A stretch of 64,000 nt of DNA from Planctomycetota bacterium. GTDB lineage: Bacteria > Planctomycetota > Brocadiia > SM23-32 > JAKLEA01. The notes beneath the pieces were generated by a model. That model was given only the letters and a program-made list of their open reading frames with translations, did not search any database and was not told the DNA's origin. Below are positions 44,705-52,971 of the stretch, in pieces; positions within the stretch are counted from its first letter, which is position 1; every line of letters starts with the position of its first letter. The DNA lies in contig JAKLEA010000001.1 in NCBI GenBank assembly GCA_022711755.1, forward strand, positions 62,001 through 126,000, in the 5' to 3' direction. The position numbers were made by a program, and so were the translations under genes.

Positions 44705-45781
44705 TCACGCGAGCATCTCAACAAAGGCCTCCAGGCGCGTCTTCGTCGCGCCGTCAATCGCCCCCGGCCTGTCCGCGTCAAGTGTCAACACAGGCACGGG
44801 CAACTCATCCCGCACAATGCAATCCTCGATCTGGTGGTAGCAGAAGCTCTGTGTGTAGTGTATGACGCCCGCGATGTCGCGCGACTTTATTTCTCGTCGG
44901 ATGTCTTCGAGGCGGAGAAAGATGTCATAGGGATATGTATAATCGAGGTACTGCTCAACAAGGGTTCTTTCTTCCGCTCCCGGCATGGCGAATTGCCGTT
45001 GCATTTCATTGAAGATAATCCTTGCTCCATGCTCTTCAAGAAAGTCATATAAACCGGAACAGATCGGCGGCACGCCGATGTATGCGAGTCTGACAAAGGG
45101 TGGGGGAGCTTCGCGTTTTGAAACGGCATCGAGAAATGCGCGGGCGGCGGATTCATACGTTTCCGGATCGCCGGCAAAATCGCTTGAGCAGACCTGCCAT
45201 AAGTGATTCTCAATGCCGGTAACAGCGCTGTTTCTGAAAGTTCTCAGGTCAATCTCACGGAGCAGGCGTCGCGCCGGGGCCAGACGGTTCTGCCAATCCC
45301 GGGCGGCTTCAATGCTTGTTCCAAGCCTCTTGCACAAGAGCTTAAGTTCGACCTCCATAAGCTCCCGTTCGCGTCCGTATGGAAATGAGAATGGAATGCA
45401 CTCGACTCCGCCGTATGAGAACATTTCCATGAGGGCGCGCGTGTTGGAGCAATCGCCCTGCACGACGCCGATTACGCGCGAGATGCCCGCTTGCTTCGCC
45501 GCGCTCCAGATGCCCTTGATCCAGCAGCACGTATTCTTGGGGAATCCGGCGTTCTCGGCGCGAATGATCATTTCCTTCGCGTCGGGGGAGGTGATGAAGA
45601 TGTTGTTCAGGTCAACCGGGACAAGACCTGCGGCGAAGATGCACTCGGACGGAACCGTTGTTGTGATGCCAATGAGCCTGTCCCGGTTTGAGCGTCCGAG
45701 AAGCTGATGTTCAGGGGGGGATATGGCCGTCAGCATGCTTTCGATCCCGTCCGGATTGAAATGTCTGATCTTTTCCGGCAA
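44705..45781 (-). CDS. 2-hydroxyacyl-CoA dehydratase D-component family protein (HgdB-like)
   Basis: A 358-residue protein of the HgdB/BcrB family, whose members hold an iron-sulfur cluster for ATP-driven radical dehydration or reduction of acyl-CoA. Features are GITTTVPSECIFAAGLVPVD, NTCCWIKGIW, VVQGDCSNTRALME, RLAYIGVPPICSGLYDFLEE and HYTQSFCYHQIEDCIV. The three Cys expected to bind the cluster are present (SECI, NTCC, SFCYH). Neither the activator ATPase (HgdC) nor a second dehydratase subunit is in the window. The ATG at 45781 is 1 base after the stop of a Gfo/Idh gene. Substrate and even CoA use are uncertain. Confidence 0.82.
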   Translation of the reverse strand: MPEKIRHFNPDGIESMLTAISPPEHQLLGRSNRDRLIGITTTVPSECIFAAGLVPVDLNNIFITSPDAKEMIIRAENAGFPKNTCCWIKGIWSAAKQAGISRVIGVVQGDCSNTRALMEMFSYGGVECIPFSFPYGRERELMEVELKLLCKRLGTSIEAARDWQNRLAPARRLLREIDLRTFRNSAVTGIENHLWQVCSSDFAGDPETYESAARAFLDAVSKREAPPPFVRLAYIGVPPICSGLYDFLEEHGARIIFNEMQRQFAMPGAEERTLVEQYLDYTYPYDIFLRLEDIRREIKSRDIAGVIHYTQSFCYHQIEDCIVRDELPVPVLTLDADRPGAIDGATKTRLEAFVEMLA

Positions 45782-45782
45782 T

Positions 45783-46799
45783 TTACAAGCCTGTCTTTAC
45801 CGGAGCGCCGGAAGCGAGCGATTCCTCAATTGCCAGCGTCAGCGCCGTCGCAGCCAAACCGCCGCGCGCATTTGATCTTGGTGTTCCGCCGTTCAGAATG
45901 CAGGAGACGAAATCCACGGCCAATTCTTCTGAGCCGGGATAACCCTTCTTGGAGTATGGCCCGCGTTTCATCGAAATGTCTTCCGGTTTCGCGTCTCTGC
46001 CGGACCAGAGCAGAAGCCTTCCGCTGAGGATTTCCCCACTTAAGCGTCCTTCTTCGCCGATGACCTCGAACGGGTATTCGTTCTCCGCCCCGGCCATGAA
46101 AAGGCACATCTGAATCGTTCCCTGGATGCCGTTGGCATACTGAATCGCGCAGTTCGTGAAGTTGGGCTGTTCGCTGATGGGCGTGCGCCCGCCGCCGGCG
46201 AAAACGCTGACCGGCTCCGAGCCGGCGAGATAACTCTGGAGATCGGTTGAATGGCAGAGGATTTCGGCGAAGATGCCGCCGGACATTGCCGGATCGCCGC
46301 GCCAGGTCCGCCATGAGCCGCCCCAGTTGCGCCACATCCGCTGAATGATGAGGCGGGGCTTGCCGATTTTGCCCGCATCAATAGCGGCTCGCGCGGCAGA
46401 TGCCACGTCGCAGTAGCGCAGCTCGAAGCCGACCAGCAACACCCGAGTGCCGACGGCCTCTATCACTTCACGGGCGTTTTCGATTCTGAGCGCCATCGGT
46501 TTCTCGGTCAGGACGTGCTTGCCAGCCTTCAGCGCTTGAATGGATTGCCCGGCATGTTCGCAGTTTGGGGTGGTCAGGACAACCGCGTCAATGTCCGGAC
46601 AATTAAACATGTCCTCGGGTTTTTCAAAGAGCAGAGGCTTTTCGAGGCATATTTCCGCCCCGATTCTCCGGTTTTCGGCGGAGCGGCTGCAAATCGCCGC
46701 AATGCGGGTATTGGGCAGCTTCTGGAGGTTCGGAATATGGACGTCCTTGGCCCACCTTCCGATGCCGAGCACGCCGATTCTTACGCAGTCCATCGTCAC
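45783..46799 (-). CDS. Gfo/Idh/MocA family dehydrogenase
   Basis: A 338-residue NAD(P)-dependent dehydrogenase. The GTG at 46799 lies 7 bases after GGAG; the ATG two codons on is too far. The nucleotide-binding motif is VRIGVLGIGRWAKDVHIPNL, the catalytic lysine is in LTEKPMALRIENAREV, and the C-terminal domain has MSGGIFAEILCHSTDLQSYL. It is coupled by a 1-base gap to the HgdB-like gene, a pairing that suggests an oxidised sugar or hydroxy acid is passed on for dehydration (inferred). It is divergent from the arsenic operon. Confidence 0.9.
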   Translation of the reverse strand: MTMDCVRIGVLGIGRWAKDVHIPNLQKLPNTRIAAICSRSAENRRIGAEICLEKPLLFEKPEDMFNCPDIDAVVLTTPNCEHAGQSIQALKAGKHVLTEKPMALRIENAREVIEAVGTRVLLVGFELRYCDVASAARAAIDAGKIGKPRLIIQRMWRNWGGSWRTWRGDPAMSGGIFAEILCHSTDLQSYLAGSEPVSVFAGGGRTPISEQPNFTNCAIQYANGIQGTIQMCLFMAGAENEYPFEVIGEEGRLSGEILSGRLLLWSGRDAKPEDISMKRGPYSKKGYPGSEELAVDFVSCILNGGTPRSNARGGLAATALTLAIEESLASGAPVKTGL

Positions 46800-46930
46800 G
46801 GTTCATCTCCACTTTTACAAAGACACAAGACGCATGACGTGTAGCGCTTGGACAGGCTACTATCTGCGTTCGCGCGGGTCAACTCCGGGCGGAAATTTCG
46901 ATTTCGCCGCATGGGAAGGAGCAAACGGGC

Positions 46931-46984
46931 TTGACACAGGCCGGCGACGCGGTATAATCTGCATATCTGCGCAGATATGCAGAT
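46931..46984 (+). promoter_or_regulatory. Arsenic operon promoter and ArsR operator palindrome
   Basis: TTGACA at 46931-46936 and TATAAT at 46953-46958 are perfect consensus boxes with a 16-base spacer. A perfect 28-bp palindrome (half-site ATCTGCATATCTGC) spans 46957-46984. It overlaps the last two bases of the -10 box and the predicted transcription start, and ends 20 bases before the arsR ATG. This is the position and symmetry expected for an ArsR/SmtB repressor site that blocks RNA polymerase until arsenite is bound. Confidence 0.85.
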
Positions 46985-47004
46985 AGTGAACGGAGACATG
47001 AAAC

Positions 47005-47337
47005 ATGCGCGATGAAGCCGATCTTTTCCGAACCCTCGCCGACCCGATAAGGCTCAGGTTGGCGGTTCTGCTTGCCACACAGGGGGAGACATGCGTCTGC
47101 ATGCTTGCGCAGTCTCTTGATGAGCCGGATTTCAAAATATCCCGGCATCTCGGAATCATGAGGGCGGCGGGAATCGTCGAAGCTCGCCGAGAGGGAACAT
47201 GGATGCATTATCGCTTGACAGAGCCGCGGAACATGCTTGAAGAATGCCTTCAGCAATGCTTCCGCGATTGTCTTGCCGGGCACATAACGATTAAGGCTGA
47301 TCTGAAAAGATTGAACAGGGCGACATGCAGGACCTGA
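47005..47337 (+). CDS. arsR: ArsR-family arsenic-responsive repressor
   Basis: A 110-residue winged-helix repressor, first gene of the operon. It carries the ArsR fold opening DEADLFRTLADPIRLRLAVL, the recognition region QSLDEPDFKISRHLGIMRAA and the wing EARREGTWMHYRL. Cysteines for As(III)/Sb(III) are in GETCVCMLAQSL (alpha3-type C-V-C) and at the C-terminus (EECLQQCFRDCLAG). GGAG lies nine bases upstream of the ATG. The stop overlaps arsC by 13 bases. It probably binds the 28-bp palindrome upstream and represses its own operon. Confidence 0.94.
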   Translation: MRDEADLFRTLADPIRLRLAVLLATQGETCVCMLAQSLDEPDFKISRHLGIMRAAGIVEARREGTWMHYRLTEPRNMLEECLQQCFRDCLAGHITIKADLKRLNRATCRT

Positions 47338-47795
47338 CGAATAAAGGCGGGAGGCTTCGCGTCTTGTTTCTCTGCACTGGAAACTCATGCCGCAGCCAGA
47401 TGGCCGAAGGTTGGGCGCGGAAGTTGAAGACGGATGTCATTGAGGCATGCTCCGCCGGAATCGAAAAGCATGGTCTGAATCCGCTTGCGGTCAAGGCAAT
47501 GGCCGAATCTGGAGTGGACATCAGCCAGCATAAATCAAAACTTGTTGTTGAACTGCCAGCAATGGATTTTGATTTCGTGGTTACAGTCTGCGGACATGCG
47601 AACGAATCATGCCCCCGATTTCCCGGACGGACAAAGGTTGTCCACATTGGTTTTGATGATCCGCCCAGACTGGCGGAAGACGCAAAATCTGAAGAAGATG
47701 CACTCGCACACTACAGGCGCGTTCGGGATGAGATTCGCTGCTTTATCGAAAGCCTGCCCGCGGCGCTTGGAACAAATGCGATGAAAGGAGGATGA
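47325..47795 (+). CDS. arsC: Arsenate reductase, low-molecular-weight phosphatase (thioredoxin-linked) type
   Basis: A 156-residue enzyme that reduces arsenate to arsenite so that it can be exported or methylated. It has the P-loop VLFLCTGNSCRSQMAEGWAR (nucleophile Cys17, Cys22) and the redox pair in VVTVCGHANESCPRFPG, forming the Cys triad of the thioredoxin-coupled ArsC family. IGFDDPPRLAEDAKSEE is the usual catalytic Asp loop. It overlaps the end of arsR by 13 bases and is followed 3 bases later by the small Cys-rich gene, so the operon is tightly coupled. Confidence 0.95.
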   Translation: MQDLTNKGGRLRVLFLCTGNSCRSQMAEGWARKLKTDVIEACSAGIEKHGLNPLAVKAMAESGVDISQHKSKLVVELPAMDFDFVVTVCGHANESCPRFPGRTKVVHIGFDDPPRLAEDAKSEEDALAHYRRVRDEIRCFIESLPAALGTNAMKGG

Positions 47796-47798
47796 TGA

Positions 47799-48134
47799 AT
47801 GAAAGCCAATGTTGAAATCTCCGCCGGGATTTGTGGTTTCCGAACGATCGCGATTGCGCGAAGTGAAGACTCGCAGAACGTGTCGTTCGAAATCTCAACC
47901 GATTGCGAAAACATTCGCAAGCTGTCTGAAGCAGTTGCCGGACTCGGCTTGCTGGACGCCTATGAGGAGATTTCCACAGGTGGAGATAGTCGGCTTCTGG
48001 CGTGTTGCCGGCGGGAGTTGAAGGGATGCTGTTCCGGATGCGCCGTGCCGACGGGATTTTTCAAGGCGATGCAGGTCGCAGCGGGACTTGCTTTACCGCA
48101 GGACATTGTCATCACAATGAAAAAGGGAGAATAG
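47799..48134 (+). CDS. Small Cys-rich protein in the arsenic operon (DUF6951-like)
   Basis: A 111-residue protein with AAAGGAGG seven bases before the ATG. It opens MKANVEISAGICGFRTIAI and has ISTDCENIRKLSEAVAG, LLACCRRELKGCCSGCAVP and a C-terminal helix. There are seven Cys in all: one near 12, one near 36 and five in a cluster near 69-80. I place it from memory in the DUF6951-type family of small Cys-rich proteins; its function is unknown. Its fixed place between arsC and arsM suggests arsenite binding, transfer to ArsM, or thiol redox support. The Cys cluster resembles a soft-metal site. No export signal is present. Confidence 0.75.
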   Translation: MKANVEISAGICGFRTIAIARSEDSQNVSFEISTDCENIRKLSEAVAGLGLLDAYEEISTGGDSRLLACCRRELKGCCSGCAVPTGFFKAMQVAAGLALPQDIVITMKKGE

Positions 48135-48139
48135 CCGTC

Positions 48140-48982
48140 ATGGATTCCGGATGCGGCAGGAAGAAGAACGACACGCGCGACATTGTGCGGAAACAGTACG
48201 CCAAAATCGCCAGGAAGGGAGGGTCATGCTGTTCGCCTAACTCGAAATGCTGCGGCCCGTCGCCGGAGTCTGTGGCTGAGGTTGTCGGATACAGTTCTGA
48301 AGAACTGTCGGCTCTTCCAGACGGCGCGAACATGGGACTTTCCTGCGGAAATCCGACCGCTATCGCGTCGTTACGCTCGGGGGAGGTCGTCCTCGATCTC
48401 GGTAGCGGGGGCGGTTTTGACGTCTTTATAGCGGCGCGCAAGGTGGGACCGACCGGCAGGGCCATCGGTGTGGACATGACGCCGGACATGATCTCAAAAG
48501 CCCGGAAGAATGCCGAGTCCTTCGCCAGAAAAACAGGACTGAACAACGTCGAATTCCGTCTTGGAGAGATCGAGCATCTGCCCGTTGCGGACGCAAGCGT
48601 TGATGTCGTGATCTCAAACTGCGTCATCAATCTTTCCCCGGACAAATCGCAGGTGTGGAGGGAGATTGCGCGGGCGCTCAAGCCAGGCGGGCGCGTCTCC
48701 GTCTCAGACCTGGCCCTTCTGCGTCCGCTTCCGGAATCCGTCAGAACCTCGGTTGAGGCGTTGATCGGATGTGTTGCCGGCGCGGTTCTTGTTGATGAGA
48801 CGAAGGAGATGATAAAGGCGGCGGGATTGAGGAGGGCGAAGTTCGAGATGAAGTCGGACTACATTGACAGCATGAGCGACTGGTCCGATCCCCTTTACAA
48901 GGAAATCGCCGGTAATCTGCCGGCGGGGACAAAGCCGGGCGACTACGTGACGAGTCTTAGCATTACAGCAACAAAACCTTGA
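48140..48982 (+). CDS. arsM: Arsenite S-adenosylmethionine methyltransferase
   Basis: A 280-residue SAM-dependent enzyme that methylates As(III). The start at 48140 follows GGGAG; the frame upstream overlaps the neighbouring gene. Motifs are KQYAKIARKGGSCC, MGLSCGNPTAIASLRSGE, the SAM loop VVLDLGSGGGFDVFIAAR, GVDMTPDMI, DVVISNCVINLSPDKSQ and LIGCVAGAVLVDETKEM. The three arsenic-binding Cys (in LSCGNP, SNCVIN and IGCVAG) match CmArsM-type enzymes. Methylated products are volatile or less toxic in air. The gene is fourth in the operon. Confidence 0.95.
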   Translation: MDSGCGRKKNDTRDIVRKQYAKIARKGGSCCSPNSKCCGPSPESVAEVVGYSSEELSALPDGANMGLSCGNPTAIASLRSGEVVLDLGSGGGFDVFIAARKVGPTGRAIGVDMTPDMISKARKNAESFARKTGLNNVEFRLGEIEHLPVADASVDVVISNCVINLSPDKSQVWREIARALKPGGRVSVSDLALLRPLPESVRTSVEALIGCVAGAVLVDETKEMIKAAGLRRAKFEMKSDYIDSMSDWSDPLYKEIAGNLPAGTKPGDYVTSLSITATKP

Positions 48983-49006
48983 ATACCGACAGAAGACAGG
49001 CCGACC

Positions 49007-50191
49007 ATGACGAATGACAAGGGCGAAGCAAAAGGCGCGAAAGGTCTTGGCGTTTTCGAGCGTTACCTCACCGTATGGGTGATCCTATGTATCATTGCTG
49101 GAATCGCACTCGGCAAGATGGCCCCTGGTGCAGCGACGTTTCTCGACGGACTTGCGATCAATGTCGGCGGCGCGCCGGTCGTCTCTCTTCCGATCGCCGT
49201 ATGTCTGTTCTTCATGATGTACCCCATCATGGTGAAGATTGACTTCGCAGAGGTTCTCAAGGCCGGCAAGAGCTTCAAACCGGTCGGGCTTACGCTCGTT
49301 GTGAACTGGGCAATTAAGCCGTTCACGATGTATGCCATTGCCATTCTTTTTCTCGGCGTTTTTTTCAAGGGCTTCATCGGAGCGGATGCTGTTGACTACG
49401 TAAAGATGCCGTTGGGACTCGATCTCCCCGTCGGCGCGGCGCACGGTGTCGGCAAGGTTGTCCTCATCAACGGGGCAAAGGTTCTTGAAGTGCCGCTCTG
49501 GCGCAGTTACCTGGCGGGGTGCATACTTCTTGGCGTTGCGCCATGCACGGCGATGGTGCTGGTCTGGGGTTTCCTTGCGAGGGGGAATGACGGCCACACG
49601 CTGGTCATGGTGGCAATCAACTCGCTTACCATGCTCCTGCTTTACGGCCCGCTTGGCGGTTTCCTTCTTGGCGTAGGGAAACTGCCGGTTCCCTGGCAGG
49701 CCCTGCTTCTATCAATCGGCATCTACGTCGCGCTGCCCCTTGTCGCGGGGTATTTCTCACGTAAAATCATCATCCGGGCCAAGGGCGAGAAGTGGTTCAA
49801 TGAGAAATTCCTGCACGTGCTGACGCCGATCACGATCATCGCATTACTGGCTACTCTCGTTTTGCTCTTTTCGTTTAAGGGCGAAGTGATCTTGTCGAAT
49901 CCCCTGACGATCCTCTGGATTGCTATTCCGCTCTTCATCCAGACGAACCTGATATTCTGGATAGGCTATCTACTTGCGAAGCCGCTGAAATTGTCCTATG
50001 CGGATGCGGCGCCATCGGCGATGATAGGCGCGTCAAATCATTTCGAGGTGGCGATAGCCACGGCGACGATGCTGTTCGGGCTTTCATCCGGGGCCGCGCT
50101 GGCGACCGTCGTAGGCGTGCTTATCGAAGTGCCGACCATGCTTCTGCTGGTCAAGATATGCCTACGGACGCAGGGATGGTTTTCCCGTTGA
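49007..50191 (+). CDS. acr3: ACR3-family arsenite efflux permease
   Basis: A 394-residue inner-membrane antiporter with ten hydrophobic helices. Hallmark segments are [35 protein letters not shown] (helix 2), [19 protein letters not shown] with the essential Cys of helix 4, and [17 protein letters not shown] with the conserved Glu of helix 9. ACR3 exports arsenite driven by the proton gradient. It ends the operon; the convergent S41 protease gene lies 41 bases beyond. Confidence 0.95.
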   Translation: MTNDKGEAKGAKGLGVFERYLTVWVILCIIAGIALGKMAPGAATFLDGLAINVGGAPVVSLPIAVCLFFMMYPIMVKIDFAEVLKAGKSFKPVGLTLVVNWAIKPFTMYAIAILFLGVFFKGFIGADAVDYVKMPLGLDLPVGAAHGVGKVVLINGAKVLEVPLWRSYLAGCILLGVAPCTAMVLVWGFLARGNDGHTLVMVAINSLTMLLLYGPLGGFLLGVGKLPVPWQALLLSIGIYVALPLVAGYFSRKIIIRAKGEKWFNEKFLHVLTPITIIALLATLVLLFSFKGEVILSNPLTILWIAIPLFIQTNLIFWIGYLLAKPLKLSYADAAPSAMIGASNHFEVAIATATMLFGLSSGAALATVVGVLIEVPTMLLLVKICLRTQGWFSR

Positions 50192-50232
50192 TACGGCGCA
50201 ATATCCCGCGCTCGCTCAACAAGTTTGAAGCC

Positions 50233-51681
50233 TTACTTCGCCTTTGCAGCTTGTTCTGATATGGTCGAACCGCCTTCGCCCTTCTCCCAGAGCATTCCGC
50301 GCAGAACGTCAACTGCGCGGTCAAGCTGGACATCTCTCAACTCAGGCTGAGCCGGCGGCGCTTTTGTGTCGGTTCCGGGAGCGCCGGGCGCGGCGGGGGT
50401 TGGTGCAGCCGGGGGAAGCGTTTCATCCGGCAATGGCGCGAGGTTCTCATCCGGCGCCTTCGGCGTCTCGCTCTTCTCTTCCTTTTTCGGCTGGCGCGTT
50501 GCGCTGCTCAGTTCCACTATCAGAAAACGCATCTGATCCGGCGAAAGAGGGACTTCAATGTCAGGCTTGATTCCGCCCACGCCATCCTTCCTGTGGATGC
50601 ATATCCCGGACGGGGTGTAGTAATATGCCGTCGTCAGTTTGACCGTTCCGGGGTCCTTCTCCAGATTCTTTATCGTCTGCACGCTGCCCTTGCCGAAGGT
50701 GTTTTCACCGAGGAGGATGCCGCGCCTGTGGTCCTTTATGGCCCCGGCAACAATTTCGGAAGCGCTTGCGCTGTAACGATTGACCAGGACGACGAGGGGT
50801 ATCTTGTCGAAATCGTCGTCAGGGCTGGCCTGATACGCCTCCTCGCGCACGAATCTTCCCTTCGTGCTGACGACCACGCCCTTGTCAATAAACTTGTCCG
50901 CCATCCTGACAGCCGTGCTCAGAAGACCGCCGGGATTGAACCGAAGGTCAAGGATAAGTCCCTTCATGCCCTGAGCCCGGAGTTGTTTGACTGCTTCAGT
51001 CAGGTCCTCAACTGTTTTCTGGTGGAAATGTGCGACGAAGATGTAGCCGATCTTGGCGTTCTCATCCACCATCATCACGTGCTTTACGCTGTCAATCTTG
51101 ATTATCGCGCGCGTTATCGTGATCTCTTCCGGGACGGCTGAGTTCTGGTGGAAGACGGTGATCGTTACCTTTGTGTCGGGAGTCCCACGCAGCACTCTTA
51201 CAGCGTCATGGACGCCTGTGAATTCCTTGACCTCGTGGACCTTGCCGGTCGCTTCTTCCTTGATTCTGACGATGATATCTCCGGCAAGCACGCCCATCTG
51301 GAACGCCGGCGTTCCGGGAATAGGCTGCTCGACGCGGATTACCTTCTCAACAGGTTTAAAGCTGATCTGTATGCCAAGCCCGCCGAACTGTCCCTTGGTG
51401 TCTCCCTCGAACTCTTCCTTTGCCTCCGCCGGGATGTACTGGCTGAAATCGTCAAGAGTTGAGAGCATCCCGACGTAGGCTCCCTGGAGCAGTTTTGCGC
51501 GATCAACCGGTTCGACATAGTTCTCTTCAATCATCTTTACGAATTCCGCCAAAGGCTCGTAGAATTCCCTTCGAATATCGCCCTTCGAGGTATCCTCGGC
51601 TGGTTGCGGCGCCTGCGCGTATATTGATCCGCAGAAGGACAGAACAATTGAGATGCAGGCAATGGACAGGATTTTCTTCAT
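50233..51681 (-). CDS. C-terminal processing protease, S41 family
   Basis: A 482-residue periplasmic CtpA/Prc-type serine protease. The signal peptide MKKILSIACISIVLSFCGS is followed by an N-terminal helical region and a PDZ domain (about 100-190, GLGIQISFKPVEKVIRVEQP, FQMGVLAGDIIVRI). The protease core has Ser in LVNRYSASASEIVAGAIKDH and Lys in ENTFGKGSVQTI, the S41 dyad. A Pro/Ala-rich C-terminal tail of about 50 residues may span the envelope. GAGG precedes the ATG. Its substrate is unknown. Confidence 0.93.
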   Translation of the reverse strand: MKKILSIACISIVLSFCGSIYAQAPQPAEDTSKGDIRREFYEPLAEFVKMIEENYVEPVDRAKLLQGAYVGMLSTLDDFSQYIPAEAKEEFEGDTKGQFGGLGIQISFKPVEKVIRVEQPIPGTPAFQMGVLAGDIIVRIKEEATGKVHEVKEFTGVHDAVRVLRGTPDTKVTITVFHQNSAVPEEITITRAIIKIDSVKHVMMVDENAKIGYIFVAHFHQKTVEDLTEAVKQLRAQGMKGLILDLRFNPGGLLSTAVRMADKFIDKGVVVSTKGRFVREEAYQASPDDDFDKIPLVVLVNRYSASASEIVAGAIKDHRRGILLGENTFGKGSVQTIKNLEKDPGTVKLTTAYYYTPSGICIHRKDGVGGIKPDIEVPLSPDQMRFLIVELSSATRQPKKEEKSETPKAPDENLAPLPDETLPPAAPTPAAPGAPGTDTKAPPAQPELRDVQLDRAVDVLRGMLWEKGEGGSTISEQAAKAK

Positions 51682-51881
51682 TAGGTGCCTCTATCCTTAA
51701 CAAGATTTTCCAACAGGACGCTAGTCCCGGCGGAAAGAATCATGCAAAAAAATCTCATGAATTGTATCCGCCGTCAGATCATGCGGCGGATGAGTTTCAA
51801 TGTGTGACAATCGGCAAATTAAATATAACCCATTAATCGGCGGCAGGCAAGGATGGAGAGTTATAAAACACTCTGAAAGGC

Positions 51882-52154
51882 TCAGACTTGGTGTTTCTCC
51901 GATGCTTCTGAAGCGCTTCCCGGGCGTTGTCCCCATTTTTCTTGAAGGGTTTCGTGAAGACGCGTCCGGAAGCGCATGGGTATTTCATACTCGGCTCCGT
52001 CGCGATATAGCTTGATAGTTTTTCTTATGTTGTCCACTACGACCTTGCAGGGATTGCAGTCCTGGAGGTGGTGCTCGAAATCTTCACAGATCGCCGGATC
52101 AATGTCTCCGTCAACGTAGTCGTTCAGCATTCGGAGCAGGTCTTCGCATTTCAT
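51882..52154 (-). CDS. Anti-sigma factor, zinc-finger (ZAS) type
   Basis: A 90-residue protein with the zf-HC2 motif in AICEDFEHHLQDCNPCKVVV (H-x3-C-x2-C) near residues 22-40, then a helical tail without a membrane segment. Zinc anti-sigma proteins of this type bind an ECF sigma factor. The gene overlaps the sigma gene by four bases (ATGA), a normal layout. Its C-terminal part is short and soluble, so it is probably a cytoplasmic redox or stress sensor. Confidence 0.85.
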   Translation of the reverse strand: MKCEDLLRMLNDYVDGDIDPAICEDFEHHLQDCNPCKVVVDNIRKTIKLYRDGAEYEIPMRFRTRLHETLQEKWGQRPGSASEASEKHQV

Positions 52155-52852
52155 TGCTTGCCGCTCCTCTTCATGTAGGCGTCGGGAATCCGCTCTGTCC
52201 GGCTCGCATGCGACGGCTCTTCGGCATGGTCGTGGGGCTTCAACCGCCCGGCCTCATCGCCGAATACGCGCGTCAGTTTCTCACGAAGAGCTAGACGCGC
52301 CCGCAACAGCCTGACCTTCACGTTCGCCTCGCTGATTCCCAGAATCTCGGCGGTTTCGGCGACGCTGAGTTCCTCAATATCGCGGAGAAGAAAGACCATG
52401 CGATAGTTCTCCGGCAGGGCAGTGATTGCCGAATCGAGCAGCCTATTTAATTCCTTGCCGGCGAGTATTTCAGACGGTTCTCCGCGCCATTCCGCGATGA
52501 AATCCGGATGCGGAATCAATCCGTCATCTTCCGTAGACGCAGCCAGGGAAATTGCGGCGCGGCGCCCACGGGAGCGCAGATTCTTGAGCGAAGCGTTCAC
52601 TGTAATGCGCGTTATCCAGGTCTTGAAGGAGGCTTCGCCGCGGAAACCGTCGAGATGTTCGATCGCGCCAGTCAAGGCGTTCTGCACGGCGTCCTCCGCG
52701 TCTTCCCTGTGGCGCAGGATGCCCATCGCTATTGAGTAAAGCAGGTTCTCGTAGCGCGCAACGAGTGTGTCGAAGGCCGCGAATCTGCCGCTCTTCGCAA
52801 GCGCCACGAGCTGCTCGTCGGTCATGTTCGCAATGTCTGATGGGAGCGTCAT
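52151..52852 (-). CDS. ECF-type RNA polymerase sigma factor
   Basis: A 233-residue extracytoplasmic-function sigma factor; the start at 52852 (MTLPSDIANMTDEQLVALAK) avoids the non-similar upstream extension. Region 2 reads YSIAMGILRHREDAEDAVQN and FRGEASFKTWITRITVNASL. Region 4 reads LPENYRMVFLLRDIEELSVA and SEANVKVRLLRARLALREKL with a helix-turn-helix. A C-terminal tail of about 30 residues is His/Asp rich. It overlaps its anti-sigma gene by ATGA. Targets are not identifiable here. Confidence 0.93.
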   Translation of the reverse strand: MTLPSDIANMTDEQLVALAKSGRFAAFDTLVARYENLLYSIAMGILRHREDAEDAVQNALTGAIEHLDGFRGEASFKTWITRITVNASLKNLRSRGRRAAISLAASTEDDGLIPHPDFIAEWRGEPSEILAGKELNRLLDSAITALPENYRMVFLLRDIEELSVAETAEILGISEANVKVRLLRARLALREKLTRVFGDEAGRLKPHDHAEEPSHASRTERIPDAYMKRSGKQ

Positions 52853-52971
52853 GCTGTCGGAATTGAATTCAAAGTGGAGACAGCCAGTATATCGGACAAG
52901 ACCATCCGGATGGAACAAACTGTTCGACTGTCGAAAGAGGATAAGCATGGTTGCGCCACCGACGGATGACC

